The notes below the pieces were generated by a model that was not told where the DNA came from, did not search any database, and saw only the letters and a list, made by a program, of their open reading frames with translations. The translations under genes were made by a program, and so were the position numbers. A stretch of DNA of 64,000 bases, from positions 88,274 to 152,273 of the forward strand of contig NZ_BOPA01000005.1 in the NCBI RefSeq assembly GCF_016863515.1, written 5' to 3'. Source of the DNA: Micromonospora gifhornensis (lineage in GTDB: Bacteria; Actinomycetota; Actinomycetes; Mycobacteriales; Micromonosporaceae). Below are positions 46,282 through 56,101 of this stretch, piece by piece. Positions within the stretch are counted from its first letter, which is position 1, and each line of letters starts with the position of its first letter.

Positions 46282-49200
46282 GTGAGCAAACGGCCGAAGA
46301 CGGCAGGCTCCTTCCTGTCGCGCCTGCGCCGGCCGGTCGGTCGGCTCCGCGACATGCCGATCTGGTCAAAGCTCGGTCTCATCATGATCGTGCCGACCAT
46401 CGCCACGGTCGTCGTGGGCACCAGCGGCCTGTTCGACCACCTGGACTCGCTCAACGACGCCAACCGGGCCGGTGACCTCGCCGAGCTCATCGGCTACTCC
46501 GGCGAGCTGGTGGACGGCCTCCAGGACGAGCGGACCGCGGCGGTGCTGCTCCTGGGGGTGCCGCCCCAGCAGGCGGGTCAGCCCGAGCCGGAGGCGAAGA
46601 AGAAGTACTCCGCCCTCTACAACGAGGTTGCGAAGCGGGTCGACGACGACAAGGGCCCCTACTCGCAGCAGCGTTCCCAGCTGACCGACCTGCCTGTCAG
46701 CCTCGCCGGGCTGCTCGACCAGATCGACGGTCGGCTGGCCGACCTGCCGGGCACCCGCAGTCAGGTGTTCAACGGCAAGTTCAAGATCACTGACGCGCTC
46801 CAGTCGTACGACGAGCTGATCAACCAGATGCTCACCATCCGCGACTCGGCCAGCCAGCTCGCCGGCGACAACGAGCTCAGCGACCGGATGCGGGCGGCAG
46901 CCGCCGTGGCCCGGGAGAAGGAGTGGCTCTCCGTACGCCGGGTGGTGGTGCACCGGGCGCTCCAGCGGGGCATGAGTTCCGCGCTGCGCACGGACTACAT
47001 CGCCAGCGAGACCGGCCAGCAGCAGGCGCAGCAGAGCTTCACCTCCGTCGCCACGGAGGAGGAGGCGGAGTTCCACGCCCAGACCATCGGCGGTGGTGAC
47101 CGCCGGCAGGCGACCATCTACATCAGCCAGGTCAACGCCGACACCTCGCCGGATCTCTCCGGCGTCTCCTTCAACGCCGACCAGTGGGACGCGGCGCTGG
47201 TCGCCAACGGCAAGCTGATCCGTACGGTCGAGGCGAAGTTCGACGCCGACGTGCAGGACCAGGCCGCCGAGCTCCGCTCCGACGTGCAGCGTCAGGTGTT
47301 CCTGGAGACCGGCCTGCTGCTGACCATGCTGCTGCTGGCCGTCATCCTGGCGTACCTGGTGGCTCGCTCGATGGCCCGCTCCCTGCGCGAGCTGCGCCAG
47401 GGCGCGCTCTCCATCGCCCAGTACGGGCTGCCCCAGGCGGTCGCCCGGCTGCGTGACCCGCAGGTCACCGGGCAGCTCTCCCCGGTGCAACTGGCCAATC
47501 AGATCGCCGAGCCACTGCCGGTACGCAGCCGCGACGAGTTCGGTCAGGTGACCGAGGCGTTCAACGCGGTCCACCTGGAGGCGGTCCGTACCGCCGCCGA
47601 ACAGGCCGCCCTGCGGGCCTCGGTCGCGACCATGTTCGTCAACCTGGCCCGCCGGTCCCAGATCCTGGTCGACCGGTTGATCGGGCACCTCGACCGGCTG
47701 GAGCGCGGCGAGGAGGACCCGGACCGGCTGGCCGAGCTGTTCCAGCTGGACCACCTCGCCACCCGGATGCGCCGCAACGACGAGAACCTGCTGGTCCTCG
47801 CCGGTGCCGACTCGACCCGGGTGCAGCGCGAGCCGGCCGCCCTGATCGACGTGTTGCGGGCCGCGCAGTCCGAGGTCGAGCACTACACCCGGATCGAGTT
47901 CGGGGTGATCGACCGGGACATCGAGGTCGCCGCGCACGCGGTCAACGACCTGGTCCACCTGGTCGCCGAGCTGTTCGACAACGCCACCGCGTTCTCGCCG
48001 CCGGACTCGCAGGTGCTGGTCGAGGCCCGCCGGGTCGGCGACCGTGCCTCGCTGTACGTGGAGGACCGGGGCATCGGGATCAGCCCTGAGCAGCTGACCG
48101 ACCTCAACGAGCGGCTGGCCACGCCGCCGCAGGTGGATGTGGCCGTGTCCCGGATGATGGGCCTGGTCGTGGTCGCCCGGCTGGCGTCCCGGCACGCGGT
48201 CAAGGTCGAGCTGCGTCCCGGCACTGATCGGGGCACGGTGGCCGATGTCACGCTGCCGCCGACGGTGCTGGTGCCCCGGGCGCTCTCCGGTCGGGGTCCG
48301 CATCCCGCCGCCCTGCCCGCCCCGGCCGCACCGCTGCCCGGGCCGAGCCCGGCCTTCGGTGCCCTGCCCGCCCTCGGCAACGGTCCGAGTGCGCCGACCA
48401 CGCCCTCGGTGCCGGCGCAACGATCCGGTGGCTCGGGTAACCAGGTGACCCTCGGCGGGCGGCCCTTCGAGCCGGCCAACCGCAACGGTTCGGGCACCCC
48501 GGCGAGTGCGGGCAACCTGCCCGCCTGGTCGGACCTGACCGGCGCGAGCGGCGTCACCGGCGGCAACAGCTTCACCCCGCGCTCCACGGGCGGCCCGTCG
48601 ACCGATCCACTGCCGCAGCGGCGGGCAGCCGACGAGCAGACCGGTAGCCAGCCGACCATTCCACGTCAGCTGTCGAGCAGCCCCGAGGCCGCGCCGTACG
48701 CGCCGCCCGCGGTGTCGGCACCACCGATTCCGCCGGTCTCGTCGCCGCCGGTTTCGGGCACCCCGTACTCGGCCCCGCCGGTCTCCGCCGCCCCGGTCTC
48801 CGGGCAGCCGGTTTCCGGGCAGCCGATCTCGACGCCGCCGGGCAACCCGCTGCCGCAGCGGCCGGTGTCCGCGGGACCGGCCGGCCCCGCGACCCCGGCA
48901 CCACCGGCCTGGCCCCCGGTCGCCGCAGAGCAGGCCGCTCCGGCGGTGCCCGAGCGGCTGGCCGCCGCGCTGGACATGACCACCGAGCTGCCTCGGGTGC
49001 CCCGTCCGGCCGCACAGCCGACCAGGCCGGCTCAGCCGACCGTGCCCACGCCGCCGCAGGCGCAGAACCGGCAGCGGTACGCGGATGAGACGATGGAGCT
49101 GCCGATCTTCCGGGAGCTCGAGTCGGCGTGGTTCCGCACCCGCCGTTCCGGCCCGGAGGAGTCCGCAGGTGCCCGCCAACCGGCGGCGAACGGGGCACCT

Positions 49201-49725
49201 ACCCAGCAGTTCTCCGCGGTCGACCCGGTCGGTCGGCCCAGCACGCAGAACCAGACCGGAACGACAGGTAACGCACCGATGGCAGAGACTCCGACAGCCG
49301 CAGGCGGGAACGGCGCTGCGGCGAACGGCGGCCCTCGCCCGGGCAGCGCCGATCCCCGGCCCACCTACCGTCCGCCATCGCCGGAGAGTGTGTGGCAGAC
49401 TGCGGCCGACGACGGCTGGCGGGCGGCTTCCGCCGCCAGTCAGGCGCCGGCCGCCGGCACCACCCAGACCGGGCTGCCCAAGCGCACGCCGATGGCGCAA
49501 CTCGTTCCGGGCGCGGTGGAGAAGCCCACCAACTCGGTGCAGCGACGTAACCCGGAGTCGGTGCGCGGACTGCTCTCCGCCTACCACCGGGGTGTCCAGC
49601 GGGGGCGCAGCCACCCGTCGGACGGCAACCCGACCGGCCCGGAGGGGATTCCGGGCGGACAGCAATCCTCGCAGTCTGGCTCAGGCCCGGTGGCCGGGAG
49701 CAGGCAGAAGGAGCAAGAAGGATGA
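46282..49725 (+). CDS. cvnA: conservon sensor histidine kinase with NIT domain (CvnA)
   Basis: A 1147-residue membrane kinase, first gene of a four-gene conservon. One N-terminal helix ([21 protein letters not shown]) is followed by a NIT-type extracellular domain to about residue 330. A second helix ([17 protein letters not shown]) leads to a HAMP segment and a coiled dimer region with a [23 protein letters not shown] motif. The HATPase domain has [14 protein letters not shown] as N-box and [12 protein letters not shown] as G1. The last ~450 residues are Pro/Ser/Gly-rich and disordered, ending in conserved islands ([25 protein letters not shown]). Its stop overlaps the next gene by 4 nt. Confidence 0.93.
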   Translation: MSKRPKTAGSFLSRLRRPVGRLRDMPIWSKLGLIMIVPTIATVVVGTSGLFDHLDSLNDANRAGDLAELIGYSGELVDGLQDERTAAVLLLGVPPQQAGQPEPEAKKKYSALYNEVAKRVDDDKGPYSQQRSQLTDLPVSLAGLLDQIDGRLADLPGTRSQVFNGKFKITDALQSYDELINQMLTIRDSASQLAGDNELSDRMRAAAAVAREKEWLSVRRVVVHRALQRGMSSALRTDYIASETGQQQAQQSFTSVATEEEAEFHAQTIGGGDRRQATIYISQVNADTSPDLSGVSFNADQWDAALVANGKLIRTVEAKFDADVQDQAAELRSDVQRQVFLETGLLLTMLLLAVILAYLVARSMARSLRELRQGALSIAQYGLPQAVARLRDPQVTGQLSPVQLANQIAEPLPVRSRDEFGQVTEAFNAVHLEAVRTAAEQAALRASVATMFVNLARRSQILVDRLIGHLDRLERGEEDPDRLAELFQLDHLATRMRRNDENLLVLAGADSTRVQREPAALIDVLRAAQSEVEHYTRIEFGVIDRDIEVAAHAVNDLVHLVAELFDNATAFSPPDSQVLVEARRVGDRASLYVEDRGIGISPEQLTDLNERLATPPQVDVAVSRMMGLVVVARLASRHAVKVELRPGTDRGTVADVTLPPTVLVPRALSGRGPHPAALPAPAAPLPGPSPAFGALPALGNGPSAPTTPSVPAQRSGGSGNQVTLGGRPFEPANRNGSGTPASAGNLPAWSDLTGASGVTGGNSFTPRSTGGPSTDPLPQRRAADEQTGSQPTIPRQLSSSPEAAPYAPPAVSAPPIPPVSSPPVSGTPYSAPPVSAAPVSGQPVSGQPISTPPGNPLPQRPVSAGPAGPATPAPPAWPPVAAEQAAPAVPERLAAALDMTTELPRVPRPAAQPTRPAQPTVPTPPQAQNRQRYADETMELPIFRELESAWFRTRRSGPEESAGARQPAANGAPTQQFSAVDPVGRPSTQNQTGTTGNAPMAETPTAAGGNGAAANGGPRPGSADPRPTYRPPSPESVWQTAADDGWRAASAASQAPAAGTTQTGLPKRTPMAQLVPGAVEKPTNSVQRRNPESVRGLLSAYHRGVQRGRSHPSDGNPTGPEGIPGGQQSSQSGSGPVAGSRQKEQEG

Positions 49726-50126
49726 CTAGTACGCAGGACCTCGGTTGGCTGCTGGCCAACTTCGCCGATCGGGTACCCGGTGTCGCGCACGCGGTCGCCG
49801 TCTCCGCGGACGGTCTGCTCCTGGCGTCGTCACGAGACCTTCCGCGGGACCGTGCGGACCAGCTGGCGGCGATCGCCTCCGGCCTGGTCAGCCTGACCCA
49901 GGGCGCGGCCCGGTGTTTCGAGGGCGGTGCCGTGTTGCAGACCGTTGTCGAGATGGACAATGGCTTCCTGTTCCTGATGTCGATCTCCGACGGTTCGTCG
50001 TTCGCGGTGCTCGCCGCACGCAGCTGCGACGTGGGACAGGTGGGCTACGAGATGGCCCTGCTCGTAGACCGGGTGGGCGACGCCCTGACCCCGCAGCCAC
50101 GTACGGCTGTGGGGATGATGGGCTGA
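49722..50126 (+). CDS. cvnB: roadblock/LC7 domain protein (CvnB)
   Basis: A 134-residue small roadblock-fold protein. It starts [20 protein letters not shown], then [20 protein letters not shown] and [24 protein letters not shown]. These are the standard conservon B features. Such proteins bind and regulate the partner GTPase, in the manner of MglB with MglA. ATG overlaps the kinase stop (ATGA). The next conservon gene follows after about 100 nt. Confidence 0.94.
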   Translation: MTSTQDLGWLLANFADRVPGVAHAVAVSADGLLLASSRDLPRDRADQLAAIASGLVSLTQGAARCFEGGAVLQTVVEMDNGFLFLMSISDGSSFAVLAARSCDVGQVGYEMALLVDRVGDALTPQPRTAVGMMG

Positions 50127-50226
50127 TCGTCGCGCCAGCCGGTGGGGCGGGCGGGGCGACAACACTGCAAACGACGGGTAGCACCGGTGGGTTCCGGTGC
50201 CGGGTACGAAGGAGGTGAGCGGCGAC

Positions 50227-50601
50227 ATGGATCGTGACGAGCCGACCGGTGCGTTGGTCCGTCCATACGCCGTTACCCGCGGTCGTACCCGACCCCGCCT
50301 CGACATCGCCCTGGAGGCGTTGGTCGAGACGACGGTGCGCGGTCGTGCCGTTGCCACTGGCAACGGCGGTCAAGGCCGTGAACACCAGTACATCGCCGCG
50401 CTGTGTGACGGACGCGTGCAGTCGCTCGCCGAGATCGCGGCGCGGATGCAGCTTCCGCTCGGCGTGGCCCGGGTGCTCATCGCCGACATGGCGACGGACG
50501 GCCTGGTCGCGGTCCACGAGCCGACCATCCTGGACGACTCGGACGACGCGGTGGGCACTGAACTGCTGGAGAGGGTGCTGAGTGGACTTCGCAGGCTCTG
50601 A
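50227..50601 (+). CDS. cvnC: DUF742 protein (CvnC)
   Basis: A 124-residue protein with the DUF742 pattern: LVRPYAVTRGRTRP near residue 10, then EHQYIAALCDGRVQSLAEIA, and a winged-helix-like PLGVARVLIADMATDGLVAV. ATG at 50227 is 10 nt after GGAGGT; GTGs at 50215 and 50197 are in frame. The role in conservon signalling is not known in detail; it is a peripheral membrane or regulatory subunit. It overlaps the GTPase gene by 20 nt. Confidence 0.93.
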   Translation: MDRDEPTGALVRPYAVTRGRTRPRLDIALEALVETTVRGRAVATGNGGQGREHQYIAALCDGRVQSLAEIAARMQLPLGVARVLIADMATDGLVAVHEPTILDDSDDAVGTELLERVLSGLRRL

Positions 50602-51196
50602 CATGTCGCACCGGCCGCCGGCCCCGAGCGGGCGCGTGACGTCGGCGAAGATCGTGATCGCCGGCGGATTCGGCGTCGGCAAGACGACGCTCGTCGGCTC
50701 GGTCTCGGAGATCACGCCGCTGACCACCGAGGCCATCATGACTTCCGCCGGGGTGGGTGTCGACGACACCCGGCAGGTGCCGGGAAAGACGACCACCACG
50801 GTCGCCATGGACTTCGGCCGCATCTCGATCGACCGCGACCTGATCCTGTACCTGTTCGGTACGCCGGGTCAGACCCGCTTCTGGTTCATGTGGGATGAAC
50901 TGGTCCGGGGCGCGATCGGCGCGGTCGTGCTGGTGGACACCCGCCGGCTGGCCGACTGTTTCGCGGCGATCGACTTCTTCGAGCACCGGCGGCTGCCGTA
51001 CCTGGTGGCCATCAACTGCTTCGACGGCATGCAGTACCACGACCCGCAGGACGTCCGGGAGGCCCTCGCGATCTCCAACGACGTGCCGGTGGTGGCCTGC
51101 GACGCCCGGAACCGGGAGTCGACGAAGCACGTGCTGATCTCGCTTGTCGAGTATGTGCTCACCATGCGTCGCTCGCGGGCTGTCGCCCCGGCCTGA
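50582..51196 (+). CDS. cvnD: conservon small GTPase (CvnD)
   Basis: A 204-residue Ras-like GTPase of the MglA/CvnD type. The P-loop AGGFGVGKTTLVGS is at residues 27-40. The switch region TTTTVAMDFGRISIDRDL leads to G3 in LFGTPGQTRFWFMWDELV. The base-recognition motif is replaced by AINCFDG, as in other CvnD proteins. GTG at 50582 has GGAGAGG 7 nt before it and overlaps cvnC; ATG at 50603 would remove the overlap. A terminator hairpin follows. Confidence 0.93.
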   Translation: MDFAGSDMSHRPPAPSGRVTSAKIVIAGGFGVGKTTLVGSVSEITPLTTEAIMTSAGVGVDDTRQVPGKTTTTVAMDFGRISIDRDLILYLFGTPGQTRFWFMWDELVRGAIGAVVLVDTRRLADCFAAIDFFEHRRLPYLVAINCFDGMQYHDPQDVREALAISNDVPVVACDARNRESTKHVLISLVEYVLTMRRSRAVAPA

Positions 51197-51206
51197 GCGC
51201 CGCCGC

Positions 51207-51243
51207 AGCGCCCGGTGACGGTCTGACGTCGACACCGGGCGCT
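51207..51243. terminator. terminator hairpin after the conservon operon
   Basis: AGCGCCCGGTG (51207-51217) pairs perfectly with CACCGGGCGCT (51233-51243). It stands 10 nt after the GTPase stop, in the 300-nt gap before the convergent gene. The rest of the gap (51244-51496) has only short GC-rich inverted repeats and no supported gene. Confidence 0.65.
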
Positions 51244-51496
51244 GGTTGCTGTCCGTATGCCGGTTCGCGTAGGCATCCGAGTGCGGCCGCCGAGTGCGCG
51301 TGTGGCGGTTCGGGGCGTCCCTACCCGACCCCGAGTCGGCATCCACACCGGATGGAGCGGCTACGGCCGTCTGACGGCGTGCCCGAGGCCTTCGGGTGAG
51401 TCCGGCCAGGACGTACCGTGTGGACGCCGCAAGGCATCCACACGGCGTCACGTGGTCGGGTGGTGCACCGGAAGCGACAGGCCGACCCGGCCGGTC

Positions 51497-53830
51497 TCAG
51501 GAACGGTAGCCGGCGGAGCGGTACTCGTACTCCCGGTCGTCGTCACGGTCACCGGTGTCCCGGCTGAAGTCCCAGCCGCCGGCCGCCTCGCGACCCGGGC
51601 GGCCACCGACGGCGAACCCGCCGATCTCCTGGCCGCGACGCCAGCCGCGGAAGTAGCCGGTGGTGTTCTCGGCCAGGCTGGCCGCGTCGCGCACGATCCG
51701 CAGTGGACGCTCCTCGCGCAGCGGTGAGCCGGGCACGAGGTTGGCCTGCGGTACGCGCTTGGGCAGGCCGGCGTTCGTCTCGGCACCCACGGCGGGGCGG
51801 GCGGCCTGCTCGGCAGCCTGCCATCCGGTGTCGGCCGTGCTCGACCAGTCCAGGGCGGCGTCCTCGCCGTGCCCGACGAACCAGGCCGACTTGGCCTGCG
51901 CGAAGATCAGCAGGTCACCGTCGCCCTCGTCGGAGATCGGCGACGGCCGGTGCTCGACGGGCGGTGCCGGTCGACGCGGCAGCAGTGGGGGATCCAGCCG
52001 CTCGGCGGAATGCCCGCGCTGCTCCTCGTGAGCCCGGTCCACCAGACGCAGTGGAGGGTTCTCCAGGTGCGACTCCGGCCCGTTGCGCAGCGCCCGGTCG
52101 GCCAGCGGCGGAGGCTCGACGAGCCGCAGCACCGGAGGCTCCGGGGGCAGGTCGTCGGCGAGCCACGGCGGGGTCACCCGGCGCTCGGTGGTCAGCTCGG
52201 CGGGCACCTCGGGACCGGGGGCGGGGCCTGCACCCCGGCTGCGGTCGTCGTACGAGCCGACGACGGGGTTGCGGGCCGAACTGTCGGCGGGATTCTCCGG
52301 GTTGTTGACAAGCGGCCAGTTGGCACGCGAGCCCGGGGCGGCCGGTTCCTGCCCGGGGCGGGGCGTCGGCACCGGAACGCTGAGGTCGGTGGCGCTGAAG
52401 CCGCCCGTCGGCGTCGGCGTCGGCGGCGCACCGTTGGTCTTCGGCCGGGGCGGGATGATGGTGCGCTGCCGTTCCGCGCGGGCACTGTTGATCGCTGCGG
52501 TGGTCAGCGTCGGCCGGAACGGCTCACCGGCCTCGGCCGGTGGGATCGCACCACGCGGTGCCGGCGCGATCGGGGTGATCCCGGGCGGCGGCGGTGGCGT
52601 GGAGATCGGCCGGTTCGTCGGCCCGTCGATCCGAGATCCGGCGGAGTCGGGATGCGACGGCGGTGCCGACACGGGCGGTCCGGCGACCGCAGCCGGCGCG
52701 ATCGGGGCAGGTGCGACCGGCGGCGGGGCGATCGGGGCCGGCGCCACCGGCGGCGGATTCGTCGGGCGGGGTGCCGGCGGTGCGGTGTTGCCCGAAACGG
52801 GCTCGGGGCGGGCGCGGCGTCCGGCGGACGGTTCCGGGCCGGCCGGGCGTACGGCCCGCAGGCCGGCAGCGCTGTTGACGGTGGGCAGTTCGCCGACCGG
52901 CTCGCCGCGTCGGGCGGCGGCTCGACGGCCGCTGGCCTGGGCCGGGCCGGCCGTACGCGCATGCAGCGCGCCGACGAGTGCGTCGCAACCGGCGTCGCAG
53001 GCGCGCACCGAGGCGACGGTCTGCCGGATGGTCTCGGCGGCGGCCGAGGTCAGGGCGCGGTTGACCGTGGACCGTCGAGGCGTCTCGGAGATGGCCACCC
53101 GCAGTGCGGTGACCGCCTCGTCGATCGCGTCCGGGTCGCCCACCCCGTCGGCGGTGAGTTGCGCGGCGACGGCGTCGGCGGTGACCGCGGCGTCCCGGCC
53201 ACGGCCGGCGTCGGTGAGCATGCTCGGCTCGGGCAGCGCATCCAGCACCGCCAGCGGGATCGACTCCGCCGGGTCGGGGAAGGCGCGCAGGGCAGCCGGG
53301 TACAGCTCACGCAGCACCTCACGCAGCGCCACCGCGGCGGAGTGCCGGCCGCTGGTCAGCGCTGCGTGCGCGGCGAGTATCTGCTTGTAACCGGCGAGAT
53401 CCCGGGGCGCCGGCAGGGTCACGGCCGACAGGGCACCGGCCTGAAGGGCGCGAGCCAGGCCGACGGCCCGCCGGACGGCCGGCGGGGACTGCATCTCCTC
53501 GACGGAGTCGTCGTCGGCGAACCGTTCGGCGAAGTCGTCGACCGAGTCGTCGTCCGCGATCGCCAAGGGGCGGCCGGCAGCGCTGAGCAGTGAGGTGACG
53601 GTGTGGTCGTCGGTGTCGGCGGCGATCGCCGCTCCGCTCGGCCCGCCCGAGCGGTCCACGAGCAACGTGACCAGTCGGGCATAGCCCACCGGGTCGTCGT
53701 CGACCTCGCAGACATGCAGCAGCCGGCCTGCGTCGTCGACCACAGCGGACGTCAGCGTCGATCCGGCCGAGGCCGGTCGGTCGGCCGGATCCGCCGAGGC
53801 CAGACCGCAGTACACGCGCACGAGCGCCAC
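51497..53830 (-). CDS. IS110-transposase-derived protein with a conservon-kinase-like C-terminal module
   Basis: A 777-residue protein of unknown function. Residues 1-110 resemble the RuvC/RNase H-like N-domain of IS110 transposases (SAVVDDAGRLLHVCEVDDD, then LLSAAGRPLAIADDDSVDDF). The first strand reads VYCGLAS without the catalytic Asp. Residues 170-210 (REVLRELYPAALRAFPDP, then DALPEPS) match the IS110 middle region, followed by helices to about 320. The Tnp20 domain is replaced by a Pro-rich disordered stretch (~340-640). The C-terminus has LIFAQAKSAWF, TADTGWQAAEQ, AGLPKRVPQANLVPG and YFRGWRRGQ, the same series as the kinase at 49096-49620. The GTG start follows GGAGGACGACGCC. It is convergent with the conservon. 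Confidence 0.75.
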   Translation of the reverse strand: MALVRVYCGLASADPADRPASAGSTLTSAVVDDAGRLLHVCEVDDDPVGYARLVTLLVDRSGGPSGAAIAADTDDHTVTSLLSAAGRPLAIADDDSVDDFAERFADDDSVEEMQSPPAVRRAVGLARALQAGALSAVTLPAPRDLAGYKQILAAHAALTSGRHSAAVALREVLRELYPAALRAFPDPAESIPLAVLDALPEPSMLTDAGRGRDAAVTADAVAAQLTADGVGDPDAIDEAVTALRVAISETPRRSTVNRALTSAAAETIRQTVASVRACDAGCDALVGALHARTAGPAQASGRRAAARRGEPVGELPTVNSAAGLRAVRPAGPEPSAGRRARPEPVSGNTAPPAPRPTNPPPVAPAPIAPPPVAPAPIAPAAVAGPPVSAPPSHPDSAGSRIDGPTNRPISTPPPPPGITPIAPAPRGAIPPAEAGEPFRPTLTTAAINSARAERQRTIIPPRPKTNGAPPTPTPTGGFSATDLSVPVPTPRPGQEPAAPGSRANWPLVNNPENPADSSARNPVVGSYDDRSRGAGPAPGPEVPAELTTERRVTPPWLADDLPPEPPVLRLVEPPPLADRALRNGPESHLENPPLRLVDRAHEEQRGHSAERLDPPLLPRRPAPPVEHRPSPISDEGDGDLLIFAQAKSAWFVGHGEDAALDWSSTADTGWQAAEQAARPAVGAETNAGLPKRVPQANLVPGSPLREERPLRIVRDAASLAENTTGYFRGWRRGQEIGGFAVGGRPGREAAGGWDFSRDTGDRDDDREYEYRSAGYRS

Positions 53831-53895
53831 GGCGTCGTCCTCCTCCCGGGACACAGGGCTTAGCTCTGCCAGAGACTGATGCTCCCTGTTGTGGG

Positions 53896-54834
53896 TCAGT
53901 CGCGCCAGTCCACGACCGCAGAGATCTTTCCGACAATGGTCCGCCAACCGAGACTTGCCGTTTGTGCCCCGATTTTCTTCAGCCGCCGACGGCCCAGGAA
54001 ACCACCGATGCCGCCGTTGACCGAGGCCCGCAGCGCCTCGTCCAGGTCGTCGAGGCTGGAGCCGGCGGAGAGCATGTCGAGCACGGCCGGCAGACGCAGC
54101 GCGTACGACAGGTCCCGGGCGACCTCACCGGCCTCGATGAGCAGCGTCGGGTCCCAGGTGTCGTGCCCGCCGCGCAGGTTCTCCACGACCAGGTCGAGCT
54201 CGTAGATGTCCTCGTCGAGCGGCGCAATGTCGGCCGGCTCCACCCGTTCGGACAATTCATTCCAACTGTCCAGCTGAGACAGATCGTTCGGAGCGCCGGA
54301 GCGGACGAAACTCACGAGCGCCTCGGGGGTCTTGAACAGCAGCAGCCGCCCCCGGTGGGTCAGGAAGATCGGCACCTCCTCGTCGCCGGCCTCCTCGGCC
54401 GCCTTCTCGTCGGTGTCGTCCTTGTCACCCTTGGCGTCGGTGTCGCCGTCCTTGGACCGCTTCTCCTCGTCGTCGCTCTCGGCGAACTCCCGGGCGATCT
54501 CCTCGTCCAGGATGACGACGTCGCCGTCCTCGTCGTCCTCGGCCTCGACGACCTGGCGACGGGCCAGGAACGGATCGTCGGCGTCGCGCTCGGCCACGTC
54601 GGTCGGGGTCAGCTCGCTGGCCGGGCGGTACGCCCGCAGCGTGTAGCCGGTGCCGGCGGGCAGGGCGATCTCCACCGGGTCGATCCGCAGCTCTTCCCAG
54701 AGCGCGCGGGACGCGCCGGGATCCGCGTCGGCGACGGCCTCCGACTCGTCGGTGGCGTCCGGCTCGGTGGGGCCGGTCGTGTCATCGAGCTCGGGCTCGT
54801 CGGCGTCCGGCCGTTGAGGCGACTGGCGGGCCAC
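53896..54834 (-). CDS. conserved-looking protein with an acidic low-complexity segment
   Basis: A 312-residue soluble protein of unknown function. The N-terminal part is acidic and variable. Residues ~60-100 (ELRIDPVEIALPAGTGYTLR) look folded. A strongly charged stretch of Asp, Glu and Lys follows (about 115-160). The C-terminal ~150 residues are compact: VPIFLTHRGRLLLFKTPEAL, ELDLVVENLRGGHDTWDP and FLGRRRLKKIGAQTASLGWR. GTG at 54834 has GGAGGTCACC immediately before it. It is co-directional with, and 65 nt upstream of, the 777-residue protein gene and may share its transcript. Confidence 0.75.
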   Translation of the reverse strand: MARQSPQRPDADEPELDDTTGPTEPDATDESEAVADADPGASRALWEELRIDPVEIALPAGTGYTLRAYRPASELTPTDVAERDADDPFLARRQVVEAEDDEDGDVVILDEEIAREFAESDDEEKRSKDGDTDAKGDKDDTDEKAAEEAGDEEVPIFLTHRGRLLLFKTPEALVSFVRSGAPNDLSQLDSWNELSERVEPADIAPLDEDIYELDLVVENLRGGHDTWDPTLLIEAGEVARDLSYALRLPAVLDMLSAGSSLDDLDEALRASVNGGIGGFLGRRRLKKIGAQTASLGWRTIVGKISAVVDWRD

Positions 54835-54964
54835 GGTGACCTCCGTGTGCGTCGGGCTGCCCACCCGCCGGCGTGGTGCCGGCGAGTGACTCTGGGCACA
54901 TACCCTAGTTGGCTGCGCTGGGTGACCGGTGCCCGCCCCGGTGGCGGGGCCGTGGTTCGACAAG

Positions 54965-54970
54965 TAGCGT
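54965..54970 (+). promoter_or_regulatory. candidate -10 box TAGCGT for leaderless padR-type gene
   Basis: TAGCGT fits TAnnnT and ends 8 nt before the ATG at 54979. No ribosome-binding site is present, in keeping with a leaderless transcript. Confidence 0.4.
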
Positions 54971-54978
54971 TTCTACGC

Positions 54979-55320
54979 ATGAACGCCCAGGCGCTGCACG
55001 GCCACCTCGACTCCCTGCTGCTCGCCGTGCTGGAACGGGGCGCCCTGCACGGCTACGCCATCATCGAGGCGCTGCGCGCCCGCAGCGACGGGCGGCTCGA
55101 TCTGCCCACCGGCACCGTCTACCCGGCGTTGCGTCGACTGGAGCGGGCCGGGCACGTGGCAAGCGTCTGGAGCACCGTCAACGGTCGAGAGCGGCGGACG
55201 TACGAGTTGACCGACGCCGGCCGACGCACGCTTGCCGAGCAGCGAGCGGGGTGGCGCGAGTTCACCGCGACCGTCGGGCGCGTCCTGGACGCCAACCCGC
55301 CCGCGGCGGCATCAGGCTGA
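54979..55320 (+). CDS. PadR family transcriptional regulator
   Basis: A 113-residue winged-helix regulator. HLDSLLLAVLERGALHGYAI and LPTGTVYPALRRLERAGHVA form the recognition core, and RERRTYELTDAGRRTLAEQR is the wing and dimer helix typical of PadR. It is convergent with a membrane protein carrying a helical prefix domain of the kind often encoded beside PadR genes, which suggests that it controls or is controlled through that partner. Confidence 0.88.
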   Translation: MNAQALHGHLDSLLLAVLERGALHGYAIIEALRARSDGRLDLPTGTVYPALRRLERAGHVASVWSTVNGRERRTYELTDAGRRTLAEQRAGWREFTATVGRVLDANPPAAASG

Positions 55321-55359
55321 TTACTGCGGGTGACCTCGTGGTGTGGGGACGACGCACCA

Positions 55360-56046
55360 CTACCGGGTGGTCATCGGCCGGGCGGCGAGCAGCCAGGTGT
55401 GCGCGGCCCGGCCCAGCCAGAGATGCGCCGCCCCCGCGACCAGCATCCCGACGATCATCGGTGGCCAGGTGAGCGCCGCGTCCCACAACGCGATCGACCA
55501 GCCGAAGAGCCCCACCCCGGCCACCGCCCCCAGCACGGCCGTGCCGGTCAGCAGGATGCCCACGGCGTGCGCCGCGACGGTGAACCCGGGCCGGGACGAC
55601 CGCCCGGTCATCGCCACCAGCACCAGAGCGGCCGCGCCGAACAGGAACGCCGCTGTCCAGATCACGTCGACCGACCGGGACAGCAGCAGGTAGCCGGTCG
55701 GCGGCGGCGGACCCGCACTCCAACTCGACCCGTGCCAGGTCAGATCACCGGCGATCGCGGCGACCCCGGCGAAGGCGACGATCCACAGCGCCAACCGGCG
55801 CAGCGCAGCCACCGCCAGTTCGGCCTGGTACGCGGGCGCAAGCTGCGCGGGCGTACCGAACTCGGCCACCGCCCGTCGGGCCGCCTCGTCGCCCGGCAGA
55901 CCACCGTCCCGGTACGCCTCGACGGCGTCCAGCAGGCCGTGCCGGGCCTCGGTCAGCAGGTCCGCGCGTAGCCGGCGTGGCCCGTGCAGCCGGGCGGCCA
56001 ACTGCCGCAGGTGCTCCTCGACCAACACGTCATCACCGACCGGCAT
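55360..56046 (-). CDS. membrane protein with PadR-associated helical prefix domain
   Basis: A 228-residue protein. Residues 1-75 form a helical soluble domain (VEEHLRQLAARLHGPRRLRA, EARHGLLDAVEAYRDGGLPG, RRAVAEFGTPAQLAPAYQAE). This pattern matches the HAAS/permease-prefix domains coupled to PadR regulators. Four or five hydrophobic helices follow (LALWIVAFAGVAAIAGDL, VDVIWTAAFLFGAAALVLVA and later ones). It lacks a transporter core. It is convergent with the PadR gene and lies just downstream of the cydC gene. Confidence 0.75.
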   Translation of the reverse strand: MPVGDDVLVEEHLRQLAARLHGPRRLRADLLTEARHGLLDAVEAYRDGGLPGDEAARRAVAEFGTPAQLAPAYQAELAVAALRRLALWIVAFAGVAAIAGDLTWHGSSWSAGPPPPTGYLLLSRSVDVIWTAAFLFGAAALVLVAMTGRSSRPGFTVAAHAVGILLTGTAVLGAVAGVGLFGWSIALWDAALTWPPMIVGMLVAGAAHLWLGRAAHTWLLAARPMTTR

Positions 56047-56101
56047 GCCCCCATGCTGCCAGCCGGACCGCCGTCCCGCCGTCCGGGAAATCCCTGAGAG
56101 G

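Noticed and set aside
46366..49665. A 1099-codon minus-strand frame opposite the conservon kinase
   Set aside because: Shadow frame; the plus strand has a NIT/HATPase kinase with coupled downstream genes.
51497..53830. An active IS110 insertion sequence
   Set aside because: The first catalytic Asp and the Tnp20 domain appear missing, the C-terminus is unrelated, and no element ends are visible. It is better seen as a domesticated derivative.
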